From NCBI GenBank assembly GCA_050249835.1, contig JBFWPT010000011.1:1-64000 (forward strand): a DNA stretch of 64,000 bases, in the 5' to 3' direction. Of this stretch, positions 26,181-33,945 are shown one piece after another. The first letter of the stretch is position 1, and every line of letters begins with the position of its first letter. The notes under the pieces were generated by a model. It made no database searches, had not been told where the DNA came from, and was given only the letters and a program-made list of their open reading frames with translations. The DNA is from Miltoncostaea sp050249835 (GTDB taxonomy: Bacteria; Actinomycetota; Thermoleophilia; Miltoncostaeales; Miltoncostaeaceae). Made by a program: the position numbers and the translations under genes.

Positions 26181-26606
26181 ATGTCCCCCATCTCACTCGC
26201 CCACGTCGGACTGTGGGTGCACGACCAGGACGAGGCCCTCGTCTTCTACACCGAGAAGCTCGGCTTCGAGCTGCGCGCCGACGTGACGCTCGACGACTTC
26301 TCGTACCGCTGGCTGACCGTGGGACCGCCCGGGCAGCCCGAGGTCTCGTTCATCCTCAACGTGCCCGGCCCGCCGCTGTTCACCGACGACGTCGCCGCCT
26401 CGGTGGTGAAGGACGTCGCGACCGGCCAGGCGCCCGGCTTCATCCTCCACACCGACGACTGCCGGGCGACGGTGGAGGAGCTGCGCGCCCGCGGCGTCGA
26501 GTTCACGCAGGAGGCCGAGGAGCGTCCCTGGGGCATCGACGCCTCCTTCCGCGACCCCTCGGGCAACGAGGCGCGGCTCGTGCAGCCGTTCCACGCCACG
26601 TCCTGA
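26181..26606 (+). CDS. VOC-fold protein (glyoxalase/bleomycin-resistance superfamily)
   Basis: This 141-residue protein has two beta-alpha-beta-beta-beta modules: LAHVGLWVHDQDEALVFYTEKLGFELRAD and FILHTDDCRATVEELRARGVEFTQEAEERPWGI (in parts), ending FRDPSGNEARLVQP. His8 and the terminal Glu of NEARL are the likely metal ligands. The substrate is unknown. An excellent GGAGGA ribosome binding site precedes the ATG. Being next to the AraC regulator gene, it is probably co-transcribed with it. Confidence 0.88.
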   Translation: MSPISLAHVGLWVHDQDEALVFYTEKLGFELRADVTLDDFSYRWLTVGPPGQPEVSFILNVPGPPLFTDDVAASVVKDVATGQAPGFILHTDDCRATVEELRARGVEFTQEAEERPWGIDASFRDPSGNEARLVQPFHATS

Positions 26607-26658
26607 GCGTGTGACGGATGGTGCGTGACGCCCCGGCCGGCCGGGTAGCCCTCGGTTC

Positions 26659-27168
26659 ATGGCGACCATCGGGACGGCCGGGCGCACGCGCGCGGGGAGG
26701 GGCAGGCGGCCGGGGCTCCTCCTGCTCTGCGCCGCCGCGGTGGCCACCGCCGCGGTCGTAGGCGGGGTCGCCGCGCGGGCGGCCGAGCCCGGCTACTACG
26801 ACCGCGTGGGACGCCCCTCCTGGAGCCCGCCGGGCGAGGTCTTCTCGCCGGTGTGGACGGCGCTCTACGTCCTCATGGCGGTCGCCGCCTGGCTCGTGGC
26901 GCGGGAGGGGCCCGGCCGGCCGGACGTGCGGCGCGCGCTCGTCCTCTTCGGGGTCCAGCTCGTCCTGAACGCGGCCTGGACGCCGCTGTTCTTCGGGCTC
27001 CAGCGGCCCGGATGGGCGCTCGCCGACATCGTGGCCCTGCTGATCGTGCTGGCCGCGACGGTCGCCGCCTTCGCGCGTGTCCGCCCGGCGGCCGCGGCGC
27101 TCATGGCGCCCTACCTGGCCTGGGTCGCCTTCGCGACGGCGCTCAACGCCGCGATCGTGGCCGGGTGA
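26659..27168 (+). CDS. TspO/MBR family protein
   Basis: This 169-residue membrane protein has five predicted helices and TspO landmarks: RPSWSPPGEVFSPVWTALYVLMAVAAWLV (in parts), QLVLNAAWTPLFFGL and PYLAWVAFATALNAAI. Bacterial TspO binds tetrapyrroles and has been linked to porphyrin handling and stress. A basic N-terminal extension (about 15 residues) precedes helix 1. No partner gene is adjacent. Confidence 0.88.
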   Translation: MATIGTAGRTRAGRGRRPGLLLLCAAAVATAAVVGGVAARAAEPGYYDRVGRPSWSPPGEVFSPVWTALYVLMAVAAWLVAREGPGRPDVRRALVLFGVQLVLNAAWTPLFFGLQRPGWALADIVALLIVLAATVAAFARVRPAAAALMAPYLAWVAFATALNAAIVAG

Positions 27169-27291
27169 AGGCATGTCGCACGGGAACCGGGCGCCGTTCG
27201 GGCGACCGGCCCGGCGGGCACCACGTGGGTGCGGACATGAACGGCACCGACAGGGCGACACGACAGGACGCCGCCCGGAAGGAGCGCGGAC

Positions 27292-27390
27292 ATGAAGCGG
27301 TACCGCATCACCGAGCACGCCGGGAAGGCGCAGCACCGGCTGGGCCGGTGGCCGGACGAGGGAGACGGACCGGAGACCGGTCCGCCCTGA
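27292..27390 (+). CDS. Possible 32-residue basic peptide
   Basis: ATG is preceded by GGAAGGAGCG, a strong ribosome binding site at good spacing. The frame reads MKRYRITEHAGKAQHRLGRW and then an acidic, Gly/Pro-rich tail to TGA. It lies in a 320-base stretch without other genes and just before a double hairpin. The peptide is too short for homology from memory, so this rests on the ribosome binding site alone. Confidence 0.3.
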   Translation: MKRYRITEHAGKAQHRLGRWPDEGDGPETGPP

Positions 27391-27403
27391 GAGGTGAGCC
27401 CGC

Positions 27404-27483
27404 GGCCCGCAGGATGCGGGCCACCGGGTGAAGGGTCCGAGGACCGGGGCCGGGGCGCCATGTGACGAGGGGCGCCCCGGCCC
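27404..27483. terminator. Two hairpins, probable bidirectional terminator
   Basis: The first hairpin is GGCCCGC / GCGGGCC with loop AGGAT (27404-27422). The second is a perfect 13-bp stem (27447-27459 with 27471-27483, GGGCCGGGGCGCC and its complement) with an 11-base loop. The second ends just before the stop codon of the leftward MMPL gene and can terminate transcription from both sides. Confidence 0.65.
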
Positions 27484-27492
27484 TCGGTGTCT

Positions 27493-29727
27493 CTAGGCGC
27501 CTTGGGGCAGGGAGCCCGGCGCGGCCGTCTCCGGCGCGCGCTCGTGCTCGAGCCGCGGGAGCCAGCCGAGCCAGCGCGGCAGGTACCAGTTGCGGTCGCC
27601 GAGCAGGGTCATCGAGGCGGGCAGCAGCACCGCCCGGACGATGGTGGCGTCGATCAGGATCGCCGTCGCCAGGCCGATCCCCATCTCCTTCATGTCGAGG
27701 ATGGGGAGCATCGCGAAGACGCTGAACACCGCGATCATCACGACGGCCGCGCCGGTGACGACGCCGGCCGTGCTGCGGATGCCGTGCTCCACCGCGTCAC
27801 GGGTGCTCATGCCGCGGTCGTACAGCTCGCGGACCTTGCTCAGGATGAACACGTGGTAGTCCATCGAGAGCCCGAACAGGATCACGAACAGGAACATCGG
27901 CAGCCACGAGGCGATGCCGCCGGTCGGGTTGAAGTCGAGGACGTCCTGGCCCCAGCCCCACTGGAACACGGCGACCATCACGCCGTAGGCGGCGGCGACG
28001 GACAGCAGGTTCAGGACGATCGCCTTGAGGGCGACGATGATCGAGCGGAACGCCGCCAGCAGCAGGAGGAACGCGAAGAGCATCACGAACCCGAAGACCA
28101 GGGGCGCCGAGTCCTTCATCGCGTCGGTGAAGTCGCGCGAGGAGGCGGTGCCGCCAGTCACGCCGTAGTCGGCGCCGGGGAGGGTCCCGATGGTGGCCGG
28201 GATGACCTCGGTGCGCAGGGTCGCCAGGGCGTGGTCGGAGACGGCGTCGGTGCCCTCGCCGGCCAGCGGGATGGAGACCTGCCAGGTGGTGCCGTCGTCG
28301 GAGCGCTCGGCGGTGATGGGCTCGACCATCTCGCCCGTGGCGAGCGCCCGCCGCTCCAGCTCGGCGATCTGCGCCTCGGCGGCCTCGGGGTCGTCGGAGC
28401 GGACCGCGACCACGGCCGCGTTGACGCCGCCCGGGAACGAGTCGTCGATGACGTGGAAGGCCTCGAGCGCCGGCAGCGACCGGGGCATCGCGTCCAGACC
28501 GCTCTCGGCCGGGTGGAGCTGCAGCGCCGGCAGCGCCATCACGACGAGCACGGCCGACGCGGCGATGGTCGAGACGACCGGGTGCCGCAGCACGGGCCGC
28601 AGGATCGCGCCCCAGAGGCGGCTCTCGCCGTCCCGGGCGGCCGCGCGCCGCGCGCGGCGGCGCAGGAGCGGGATGCGGGTGTGGTCGGTCCGGTCGCCGA
28701 GCACCGACAGGATCGCCGGGAGCACGGTGAGCGAGCCGATCATGGCGACGAACACGACCATCATGGCGCCGATCGCGAAGGACATGAACGTCGTGTCGCC
28801 GGAGAAGAACATCCCGGCCATCGCGATCATCACGGTGATCCCGGAGATGAGGACCGCCCGCCCGGACGTCGCGGCGGCGATCGCGAGCGCGTCGGGCTCC
28901 GTGCGCCCTGCGCGGCGCTCGTCGCGCTTGCGGCGCATGTAGAAGATCGCGTAGTCCACGCCGACCGCCAGGCCGACGAGGAGGATCACTTCATTGATCT
29001 GCGCGTCCATCGGGATGATCGCGCTCGGCAGCGAGACCAGGCCCATGGTGGCGAGCACGGAGGTGAGGCCGAGCAGCACGGGCACCATGGCGCCGTAGCC
29101 GGTGCCCATCACGATCAGCAGGATGAGGATCGTGAGCGGGATGGCGATGAGGCCGGCCCGTGAGAGCTGGCTCTTGACGATCTCCCCGAGCTCCTTCTCC
29201 GTGGAGACGCCGGCCTGCGCGACCACGAGGTCCGGGTGCGCGTCCTGGACGTCCTCCACGGCGGCGACGACGTCGTCGATGTAGGTGAACGCCTCGGCGG
29301 CGTCGCCCTCGGGCGTGAAGGTGATCATCGCGGCGTGGCGGTCCGGTGAGACCTGGCCGTCGTTGCCGGCCGCGAAGGGCGACTCGATGTCGCTGACCTG
29401 GTCGAAGCGGCCGACGGCGCGGATCACGTCGGTGACGGTGGCCCGGAACCCGGGGTCATCGACCGTGAGCGTGTCGGACCGCACGACGACGAACTCCCCG
29501 AGGCCGGCCTCGTCGAGGTCGAAGGCGGCGTCGAGGATCTTGTCGGCCCGGCCGCTCTCGCCGACGCCGCGGTCGGTGTCGGAGATCGTGGTCATCGGGC
29601 TGACGATGGACAGGGAGAAGGCCACGACCACGAAAACGAGCCATCCGAAGATGGCGGTCTTCCGGTGCGCGACGCTCCAACGACCCATGCGGGCCGCGAG
29701 GTTGCGGGAGGTGGTGACGGGGGACAT
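27493..29727 (-). CDS. MMPL/RND-family transporter
   Basis: This 744-residue transporter of the MMPL type belongs to a family that exports lipids or hydrophobic compounds by proton motive force. It has two repeats, each with an external domain and a cluster of about five or six helices. Visible are the first helix IFGWLVFVVVAFSLSIVSP, the conserved VGVDYAIFYMRRKRDERR, the second-half LFGLSMDYHVFILSKVRE and IRSTAGVVTGAAVVMIAVFS. ATG 29727 was chosen because AGAGGAG precedes it and homology starts there. An upstream 33-bp repeat is shared with the neighbouring membrane protein gene, so both probably answer to the same two-component system. Confidence 0.9.
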   Translation of the reverse strand: MSPVTTSRNLAARMGRWSVAHRKTAIFGWLVFVVVAFSLSIVSPMTTISDTDRGVGESGRADKILDAAFDLDEAGLGEFVVVRSDTLTVDDPGFRATVTDVIRAVGRFDQVSDIESPFAAGNDGQVSPDRHAAMITFTPEGDAAEAFTYIDDVVAAVEDVQDAHPDLVVAQAGVSTEKELGEIVKSQLSRAGLIAIPLTILILLIVMGTGYGAMVPVLLGLTSVLATMGLVSLPSAIIPMDAQINEVILLVGLAVGVDYAIFYMRRKRDERRAGRTEPDALAIAAATSGRAVLISGITVMIAMAGMFFSGDTTFMSFAIGAMMVVFVAMIGSLTVLPAILSVLGDRTDHTRIPLLRRRARRAAARDGESRLWGAILRPVLRHPVVSTIAASAVLVVMALPALQLHPAESGLDAMPRSLPALEAFHVIDDSFPGGVNAAVVAVRSDDPEAAEAQIAELERRALATGEMVEPITAERSDDGTTWQVSIPLAGEGTDAVSDHALATLRTEVIPATIGTLPGADYGVTGGTASSRDFTDAMKDSAPLVFGFVMLFAFLLLLAAFRSIIVALKAIVLNLLSVAAAYGVMVAVFQWGWGQDVLDFNPTGGIASWLPMFLFVILFGLSMDYHVFILSKVRELYDRGMSTRDAVEHGIRSTAGVVTGAAVVMIAVFSVFAMLPILDMKEMGIGLATAILIDATIVRAVLLPASMTLLGDRNWYLPRWLGWLPRLEHERAPETAAPGSLPQGA

Positions 29728-29821
29728 GTGGTGCTCCTCTCGGTGTGCGGGGGACCCCGCGGACCGGGATCCCGTTGGCACGTCGAGCGTCCGCCCGCGG
29801 GCCCTCCCCACGGCACCGGGC

Positions 29822-29854
29822 GCACCCGTGGACCCGGGGGGCGGTTTTCCGGTG
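29822..29854 (-). repeat. 33-bp repeat element, copy A (upstream of MMPL gene)
   Basis: The plus strand begins GCACCCGTGGACC, has a G-run, and ends CGGTTTTCCGGTG. It matches copy B at 30773-30805 in 32 of 33 bases (one C/G difference in the G-run). It lies about 95 bases upstream of the MMPL start, in the expected promoter region, so it is a candidate regulator binding site. Confidence 0.75.
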
Positions 29855-29904
29855 TGCCGCGGGGGGCCCGCCCGCCCCTGCGGCGGGGGCAGTCCCCGCA
29901 CGCG

Positions 29905-29931
29905 CGGGAGCCCCGCGTGGCGGGGCTCCCG
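29905..29931 (-). terminator. Hairpin terminator after the membrane protein gene
   Basis: A perfect 12-bp stem (CGGGAGCCCCGC / GCGGGGCTCCCG) with a three-base GTG loop lies 28 bases beyond the stop of the leftward gene ending at 29959. No T-run follows. Confidence 0.7.
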
Positions 29932-29958
29932 GGTCCTGCGATCGAGGTGCGGGGCGGG

Positions 29959-30699
29959 CTACACCGGGGCATCGCCGCCCCGGCGGGCGCGGCCCTTGAC
30001 GCCGAGCGTGACGCCGGCGCCGAGCAGCGCGGTGCCGCCGACGAGGGCCCCCAGGCCCAGCCAGAGCACCACGTCGGTGCGGGCGGCCAGCTCGGTGCGC
30101 GCGGTGACGCCGGCGGAGCCGTCGGCGTTCATCACCACCGCCGACCAGTCGCCGCCCCGGATGGGCCACACGACGGCCTGGGCGCCCGGGCCGGAGGCCG
30201 ACCGCTCCCAGAAGTCCTGCGCGGCGGGCGGGCCGGGGTCCGCGGATCCGGCGCGGTGGACCTGCGGCTCCGTGCCCTCGAAGTCCGTGAGCGTGACCGC
30301 GGCGTCGTCGAGGTAGTCCTCCACGTCCTCGCGGTGCGCGACCCCCACGAACACGGGGCCGTCGCGGGCCCCGGTCGCGGTGATCCTCACGTCGCCCATC
30401 CGGTCGACGAGCCAGCCGGGCCCCGACGGCCCGGTCTGGAGCTCCTCGGCCACCAGGGCGCGGTCGGGGGTGCTGAGCGCGCGGGCGTCGGCGGTGTACC
30501 AGCCGTCCGCGTCCGGCGCGGTGGCGTGGACGGCCACCAGCGCGGCGCCGCCCGCGAGGGCCGCGGCGCCCAGGGTGGCCGCCACCGCGCCGCCCACCAG
30601 GAGCCCCGTGCGGCGGGGCCGCGCGGGCCGGGGGGCCGGGGGCGCCGCCGCGACCGCCTCGGGTGCGACGGTGCCGTCCTGCATCACGCGTGTCTTCAT
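29959..30699 (-). CDS. Hypothetical two-helix membrane protein with external domain
   Basis: I do not recognise this 246-residue protein. It has a cytoplasmic Pro/Arg-rich N-terminus, a first helix (GLLVGGAVAATLGAAALAGGAALVAV), an external domain of about 150 residues (DADGWYTADARALSTPDRAL, VFVGVAHREDVEDYL, FWERSASGPGAQAV) and a second helix near the C-terminus (VVLWLGLGALVGGTALLGAGVTLGV) with a basic tail. ATG 30699 is preferred because GAGGAG lies eight bases upstream. The gene is framed by the two-component genes and the MMPL gene, and shares the upstream 33-bp element with the latter. A sensor-accessory or envelope role is a guess. Confidence 0.72.
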   Translation of the reverse strand: MKTRVMQDGTVAPEAVAAAPPAPRPARPRRTGLLVGGAVAATLGAAALAGGAALVAVHATAPDADGWYTADARALSTPDRALVAEELQTGPSGPGWLVDRMGDVRITATGARDGPVFVGVAHREDVEDYLDDAAVTLTDFEGTEPQVHRAGSADPGPPAAQDFWERSASGPGAQAVVWPIRGGDWSAVVMNADGSAGVTARTELAARTDVVLWLGLGALVGGTALLGAGVTLGVKGRARRGGDAPV

Positions 30700-30772
30700 C
30701 GGAATCACTCCTCGGGTCGTGTGCTCTGTCGATCCCCAGGCTCGCGCCGCCGGGCCGGATGGGCAGGTGGGG

Positions 30773-30805
30773 GCACCCGTGGACCGGGGGGGCGGTTTTC
30801 CGGTG
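30773..30805 (-). repeat. 33-bp repeat element, copy B (upstream of membrane protein gene)
   Basis: This is the second copy of the element at 29822-29854 (32 of 33 identical). It lies between the response regulator stop and the membrane protein start, about 74 bases before the latter. Its placement before two leftward genes next to a NarL-type regulator suggests an operator. Confidence 0.75.
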
Positions 30806-30813
30806 GGTCCGCC

Positions 30814-31458
30814 CTAGGAGCGCATGTAGAGCAGCACCGCGAGCACGCGGCGCGAGTCGCTGCCCGTGGAGGGCAGGCCGAGCTTGGTGAAGATGCTCGA
30901 CACGTACTTCTCCGCCGCGCGCAGCGTGATGACCAGGCGGTCGGCGATGCCCTGGTTGGAGCGGCCCTCGGCCATGAGGGCGAGCACCTCGCGCTCGCGC
31001 GGGGTGAGCTCGGCGATGGGGTCGTCGTCGCGGCGGCGCCCGAGGAGGGTGGAGACGATGGTCGGGTCGATGGCCGACCCGCCGTCCGCCACGCGCCGGA
31101 CGGCGCCGACGAACTCCCCGACGTCGCTCACCCGGTCCTTGAGCAGGTACCCGGCGCCCTCGGCCGAGTCGGCGAGCAGCTTCATCGCGAGGCCGATCTC
31201 GACGTACTGCGACAGGACGAGGACGCCGATGCCGGGGTGCGCCGCGCGGATGGCGATCGCCGCGCGCAGCCCCTCGTCGGTGTGCGTCGGGGGCATGCGG
31301 ATGTCCACGACGCAGACGTCCGGGGCGTAGGAGCGCACCTTCAGCATCAGGTCGTCGGCGTCCTCGCACAGCCCGACGACCTCCATGCCGGCCTCGGTGA
31401 GGATGCGGGCGACGCCCTCGCGCAGCAGCACGCTGTCCTCGGCGATCACGACGCGCAC
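30814..31458 (-). CDS. NarL-family response regulator
   Basis: This 214-residue regulator has a receiver domain (acidic E7 D8, phospho-acceptor Asp52 in VCVVDIRMPPTH, conserved Lys in GYLLKDRV) and a C-terminal LuxR helix-turn-helix (LTPREREVLALMAEGRSNQGIADRL in parts). The GTG start overlaps the end of the kinase gene by 13 bases, so the pair is co-translated. It is probably phosphorylated by the adjacent kinase and likely acts on the two downstream genes preceded by the 33-bp repeats. Confidence 0.93.
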   Translation of the reverse strand: MRVVIAEDSVLLREGVARILTEAGMEVVGLCEDADDLMLKVRSYAPDVCVVDIRMPPTHTDEGLRAAIAIRAAHPGIGVLVLSQYVEIGLAMKLLADSAEGAGYLLKDRVSDVGEFVGAVRRVADGGSAIDPTIVSTLLGRRRDDDPIAELTPREREVLALMAEGRSNQGIADRLVITLRAAEKYVSSIFTKLGLPSTGSDSRRVLAVLLYMRS

Positions 31459-32918
31459 GGCAGCTCCGCGGTCACCCGGGTCCCGCCCCCGCGGGGGCTC
31501 CAGATCCTCAGCCGCCCGCCGAGCGCCTCCACCCGGTCGGCCAGCCCGCGCAGGCCCGAGCCGGCCTCGGTGTCGGCCCCGCCCACCCCGTCGTCGGCCA
31601 CGACGACGGTCAGCATGCCCTCGGAACGGACCACCTCGACGGTCACCGCGGTGGCCCGGGCGTGCTTGCCGACGTTCGCGAGGCTCTCGGAGACGAGGTA
31701 GTAGGCCGCGACCTCCAGCCCCTCGGGCAGGCGGCCGTCCACATCGACGCGCAGGTCCACAGGCACGGGCGCGAGCACGGCGAGCTGCTCCAGGGCGACT
31801 GCCAGGCCGTGCGCGCTCACGACGGCCGGGTGCAGGCCGCGGGCGATCTCGCGCAGCTCGGCCAGCGACTGGGCGACCTCCCCGCGGGCGCGCTCCACGC
31901 GGGCGCGGGCGGGGGCGTCGTCGGGGAGCTGGTCGCCCAGCATCCCGAGCTCCATGGAGAGGGCGACGAGCCGCTGCTGGGCCCCGTCGTGCAGGTTCCG
32001 CTCCAGCCGCTTGCGCTCGTCCTGGGCCACCTCCACGATGCGCGCGCGAGATCTCCGCAGCTCCTCCAGCCGGGCGCGCAGCTCCACCTGCAGGCGGGCG
32101 TTCTCGATCGCGATGCCGGCGGCGGCGGTGACGGCGGCCAGCAGCTCGCGCTCGTCGGTGAGGCTCGGGTCGTGGACGAGCACGGCCACCCGCTCGCCGT
32201 CGCGGTCGATGGGCGTCACCGCCCGGCGCCCGTCGTCGGGCGGGAGGGTCGCCTCGTGGCCGTCCACGTCCGCGTAGGCGCCGAACTCGGGCAGCCAGTA
32301 GAGGAGCTCCAGCGACGGGTCGCGCAGCGCCTTGGCGACGGCGCTCCCGAGGGCGCCCGGTTCCGGGTTGCCCCGGAGCTCGATCACGAGGTCGCCCACC
32401 CCGCTCCGGGCGAGGCGCGCGTCCAGGAGTCCGATCAGGAACACCACCGGGCCGAAGCCGATGACCGCGAGGGCCGTGCGCTGGACCTCCCGGAAGCCGT
32501 CCCACTGGGCCGCCGCGAACACGTAGAGCATCGCGAGCAGCACCAGGCCGAACCCGAAGAAGACGAGCAGGATCGTGGACCAGACGCGCCGCGACGGGCC
32601 CTCGGTGCGGCGCCGCCCGATGAGCAGCCCGAGGGCGACGAGGCAGACGGCGGAGATGCCGTAGAGCTGGATCCGCTCCACGACGGTGTAGGCGTCGAGG
32701 TCGTCCGTGATCGCGTAGCCGTTCGTGGGGATGAACCCGGCGAAGGTCAGCTTGAGCACCTGCAGCCCGAGCGAGAGCGCGTACCCGATGCCGACCACCC
32801 ACCGCTCCAGCGGCGAGCGGAGGCGGCCCGACGGGTAGGCGAGCGTCACGTGGACGAAGGCCGCCGCCGCGAAGAGGTCGGTGAGCATGCCGATGGACCA
32901 CAGCACCGTGTCGTCCAC
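31446..32918 (-). CDS. Sensor histidine kinase, main part (N-terminal membrane region disrupted)
   Basis: This 490-residue open frame starts at GTG in VDDTVLWSIGML and carries several membrane helices, a GAF-like linker (about residues 180-280) and a HisKA_3/HATPase kinase core. The H-box is ERNLHDGAQQRLVALS with His310, and the ATP site has YLVSESLANVGKHA and DDGVGGADTEAGSGLRGL. Family members begin about 100 residues earlier. Those residues are present upstream, but part of them lies on the opposite strand (see 32919-33032). A protein started at 32918 would still contain the kinase and most helices, so activity may persist with altered sensing. Confidence 0.85.
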   Translation of the reverse strand: MDDTVLWSIGMLTDLFAAAAFVHVTLAYPSGRLRSPLERWVVGIGYALSLGLQVLKLTFAGFIPTNGYAITDDLDAYTVVERIQLYGISAVCLVALGLLIGRRRTEGPSRRVWSTILLVFFGFGLVLLAMLYVFAAAQWDGFREVQRTALAVIGFGPVVFLIGLLDARLARSGVGDLVIELRGNPEPGALGSAVAKALRDPSLELLYWLPEFGAYADVDGHEATLPPDDGRRAVTPIDRDGERVAVLVHDPSLTDERELLAAVTAAAGIAIENARLQVELRARLEELRRSRARIVEVAQDERKRLERNLHDGAQQRLVALSMELGMLGDQLPDDAPARARVERARGEVAQSLAELREIARGLHPAVVSAHGLAVALEQLAVLAPVPVDLRVDVDGRLPEGLEVAAYYLVSESLANVGKHARATAVTVEVVRSEGMLTVVVADDGVGGADTEAGSGLRGLADRVEALGGRLRIWSPRGGGTRVTAELPCAS

Positions 32919-33032
32919 GAACTGGCGTACATCGCGGCGGGGCTCATCGCCTGGTGGCGCCGCCCCGAGAGCCGGATGGGCGTCCTGATGATCGCGGTGG
33001 GGTTCTCCACCGGGATCCTGTGCCTCGCATGG
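32919..33032 (+). other. Inverted segment of the sensor kinase gene
   Basis: Read rightwards this segment encodes ELAYIAAGLIAWWRRPES and then RMGVLMIAVGFSTGILCLAW. This is the second membrane helix and loop that sensor kinases of this family have just before the (R)QF.DD.LLW segment. The kinase gene itself runs leftwards, so the segment is flipped relative to its gene. Upstream (leftward) the frame stops making sense after LLQWIS at 33031, and sense returns at RQFVDDTVLW from 32927. The bases at 32919-32927 can be read as ELA on one strand and RQF on the other, suggesting a short inverted repeat at the ends. Confidence 0.7.
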
Positions 33033-33210
33033 AGATCCACTGGAGCAGGGCGACCTGGACGTCCGGGACGCCCTCGTTGGTCGCGACGTGGATCGAGAAG
33101 GCGCAGAGGGCGACGGCCGCGAGCGCGATCGCCACCAGCACCGGCACGCGCGGTGTGCGCTCGAACCAGGTGCGGGACCCGGTCAGGGAATGGGCGGCGG
33201 CCTCGACCAT
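33033..33210 (-). pseudogene. Detached N-terminus of the sensor kinase
   Basis: From ATG 33210 the frame reads MVEAAAHSLTGSRTWFERTP, a first membrane helix (VLVAIALAAVALCAFSIHVA) and DVQVALLQWIS, the normal opening of this kinase family. It then runs into the inverted segment and turns into an Arg/Ser-rich nonsense peptide. Its codon phase differs from that of the main kinase frame, so one or two bases (modulo three) were also lost or gained. A TAGGGT hexamer 14 bases upstream could be the original -10. Confidence 0.7.
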
Positions 33211-33276
33211 CCTGGGACCGACCCTATGCCCGGCTGCGCGCTCCCCACCAGCCGGTTTTCTCCCCGTTTCGCTCCC

Positions 33277-33945
33277 TCAGCCCGCCTCGCCGGGCTGGAC
33301 GAAGCCGGTCTCGTAGGCCAGCACCACCACCTGGATGCGGTCGCGCAGGCCGAGCTTGGCGAGGATGCGGGCGACGTGGGTCTTGACGGTCGCCTCGCTC
33401 ACCACCAGCTCGGTGGCGATCTCGGCGTTCGACCGGCCGCGCGCGACCAGGCGCACCACCTCCACCTCGCGCTCGGTGAGGTCGGCGAGCGCGCCCGGCG
33501 GGGCGGCGCCCGGGAGGGGGCGGCGCACGAAGTCCTCGATGAGCCGCCGGGTGAGGGCGGGCGCCAGCAGGGCGTCGCCGGCCGCCACGGTGCGCACCGC
33601 GCCCACCAGCTCCTCGCGGCGGACGTCCTTCAGGAGGAACCCGGAGGCGCCGGCCTTCATCGCGGCGTAGACGTACTCGTTCTCGTCGAAGGTGGTGAGC
33701 ATGAGGACGCGCGGGCCGTCCGCGCCCTCGGCGCCGCAGAGCCGGCGGGTGGCCTCGATGCCGTCGATGCCCGGCATGCGGATGTCCATGAGGATGACGT
33801 CCGGGCGCAAGGCGCGGGCCTGCTCGAGGGCCTCGCCGCCGTCGGAGGCGTTGCCCACCACCTCGATGTCGTCCTGGGCATCCAGGATCATCCCGAAGCC
33901 GTCGCGCACCAGCGCCTGGTCGTCGGCGATCAGGACGCGGATCAC
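33277..33945 (-). CDS. NarL-family response regulator (second system)
   Basis: This 222-residue regulator has the receiver acidic pair D8 D9, phospho-acceptor Asp54 in VILMDIRMPGIDG, a Thr in LMLTTFDE and Lys in GFLLKDVRRE. The C-terminal LuxR domain is LTEREVEVVRLVARGRSNAE and so on. The GTG start overlaps the kinase stop by four bases. The likely target is the divergent ABC exporter operon, with the 22-bp palindrome between them as operator. Confidence 0.94.
   Translation of the reverse strand: MIRVLIADDQALVRDGFGMILDAQDDIEVVGNASDGGEALEQARALRPDVILMDIRMPGIDGIEATRRLCGAEGADGPRVLMLTTFDENEYVYAAMKAGASGFLLKDVRREELVGAVRTVAAGDALLAPALTRRLIEDFVRRPLPGAAPPGALADLTEREVEVVRLVARGRSNAEIATELVVSEATVKTHVARILAKLGLRDRIQVVVLAYETGFVQPGEAG

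Noticed and set aside
27404..27483. Riboswitch or structured RNA
   Set aside because: The two hairpins are simple perfect stems between gene ends, better explained as terminators.
31662..33386. Rightward open frame across the sensor kinase gene
   Set aside because: It is a shadow of the leftward kinase except for 32919-33032, where it does encode the displaced membrane helix. It is not a gene of its own.
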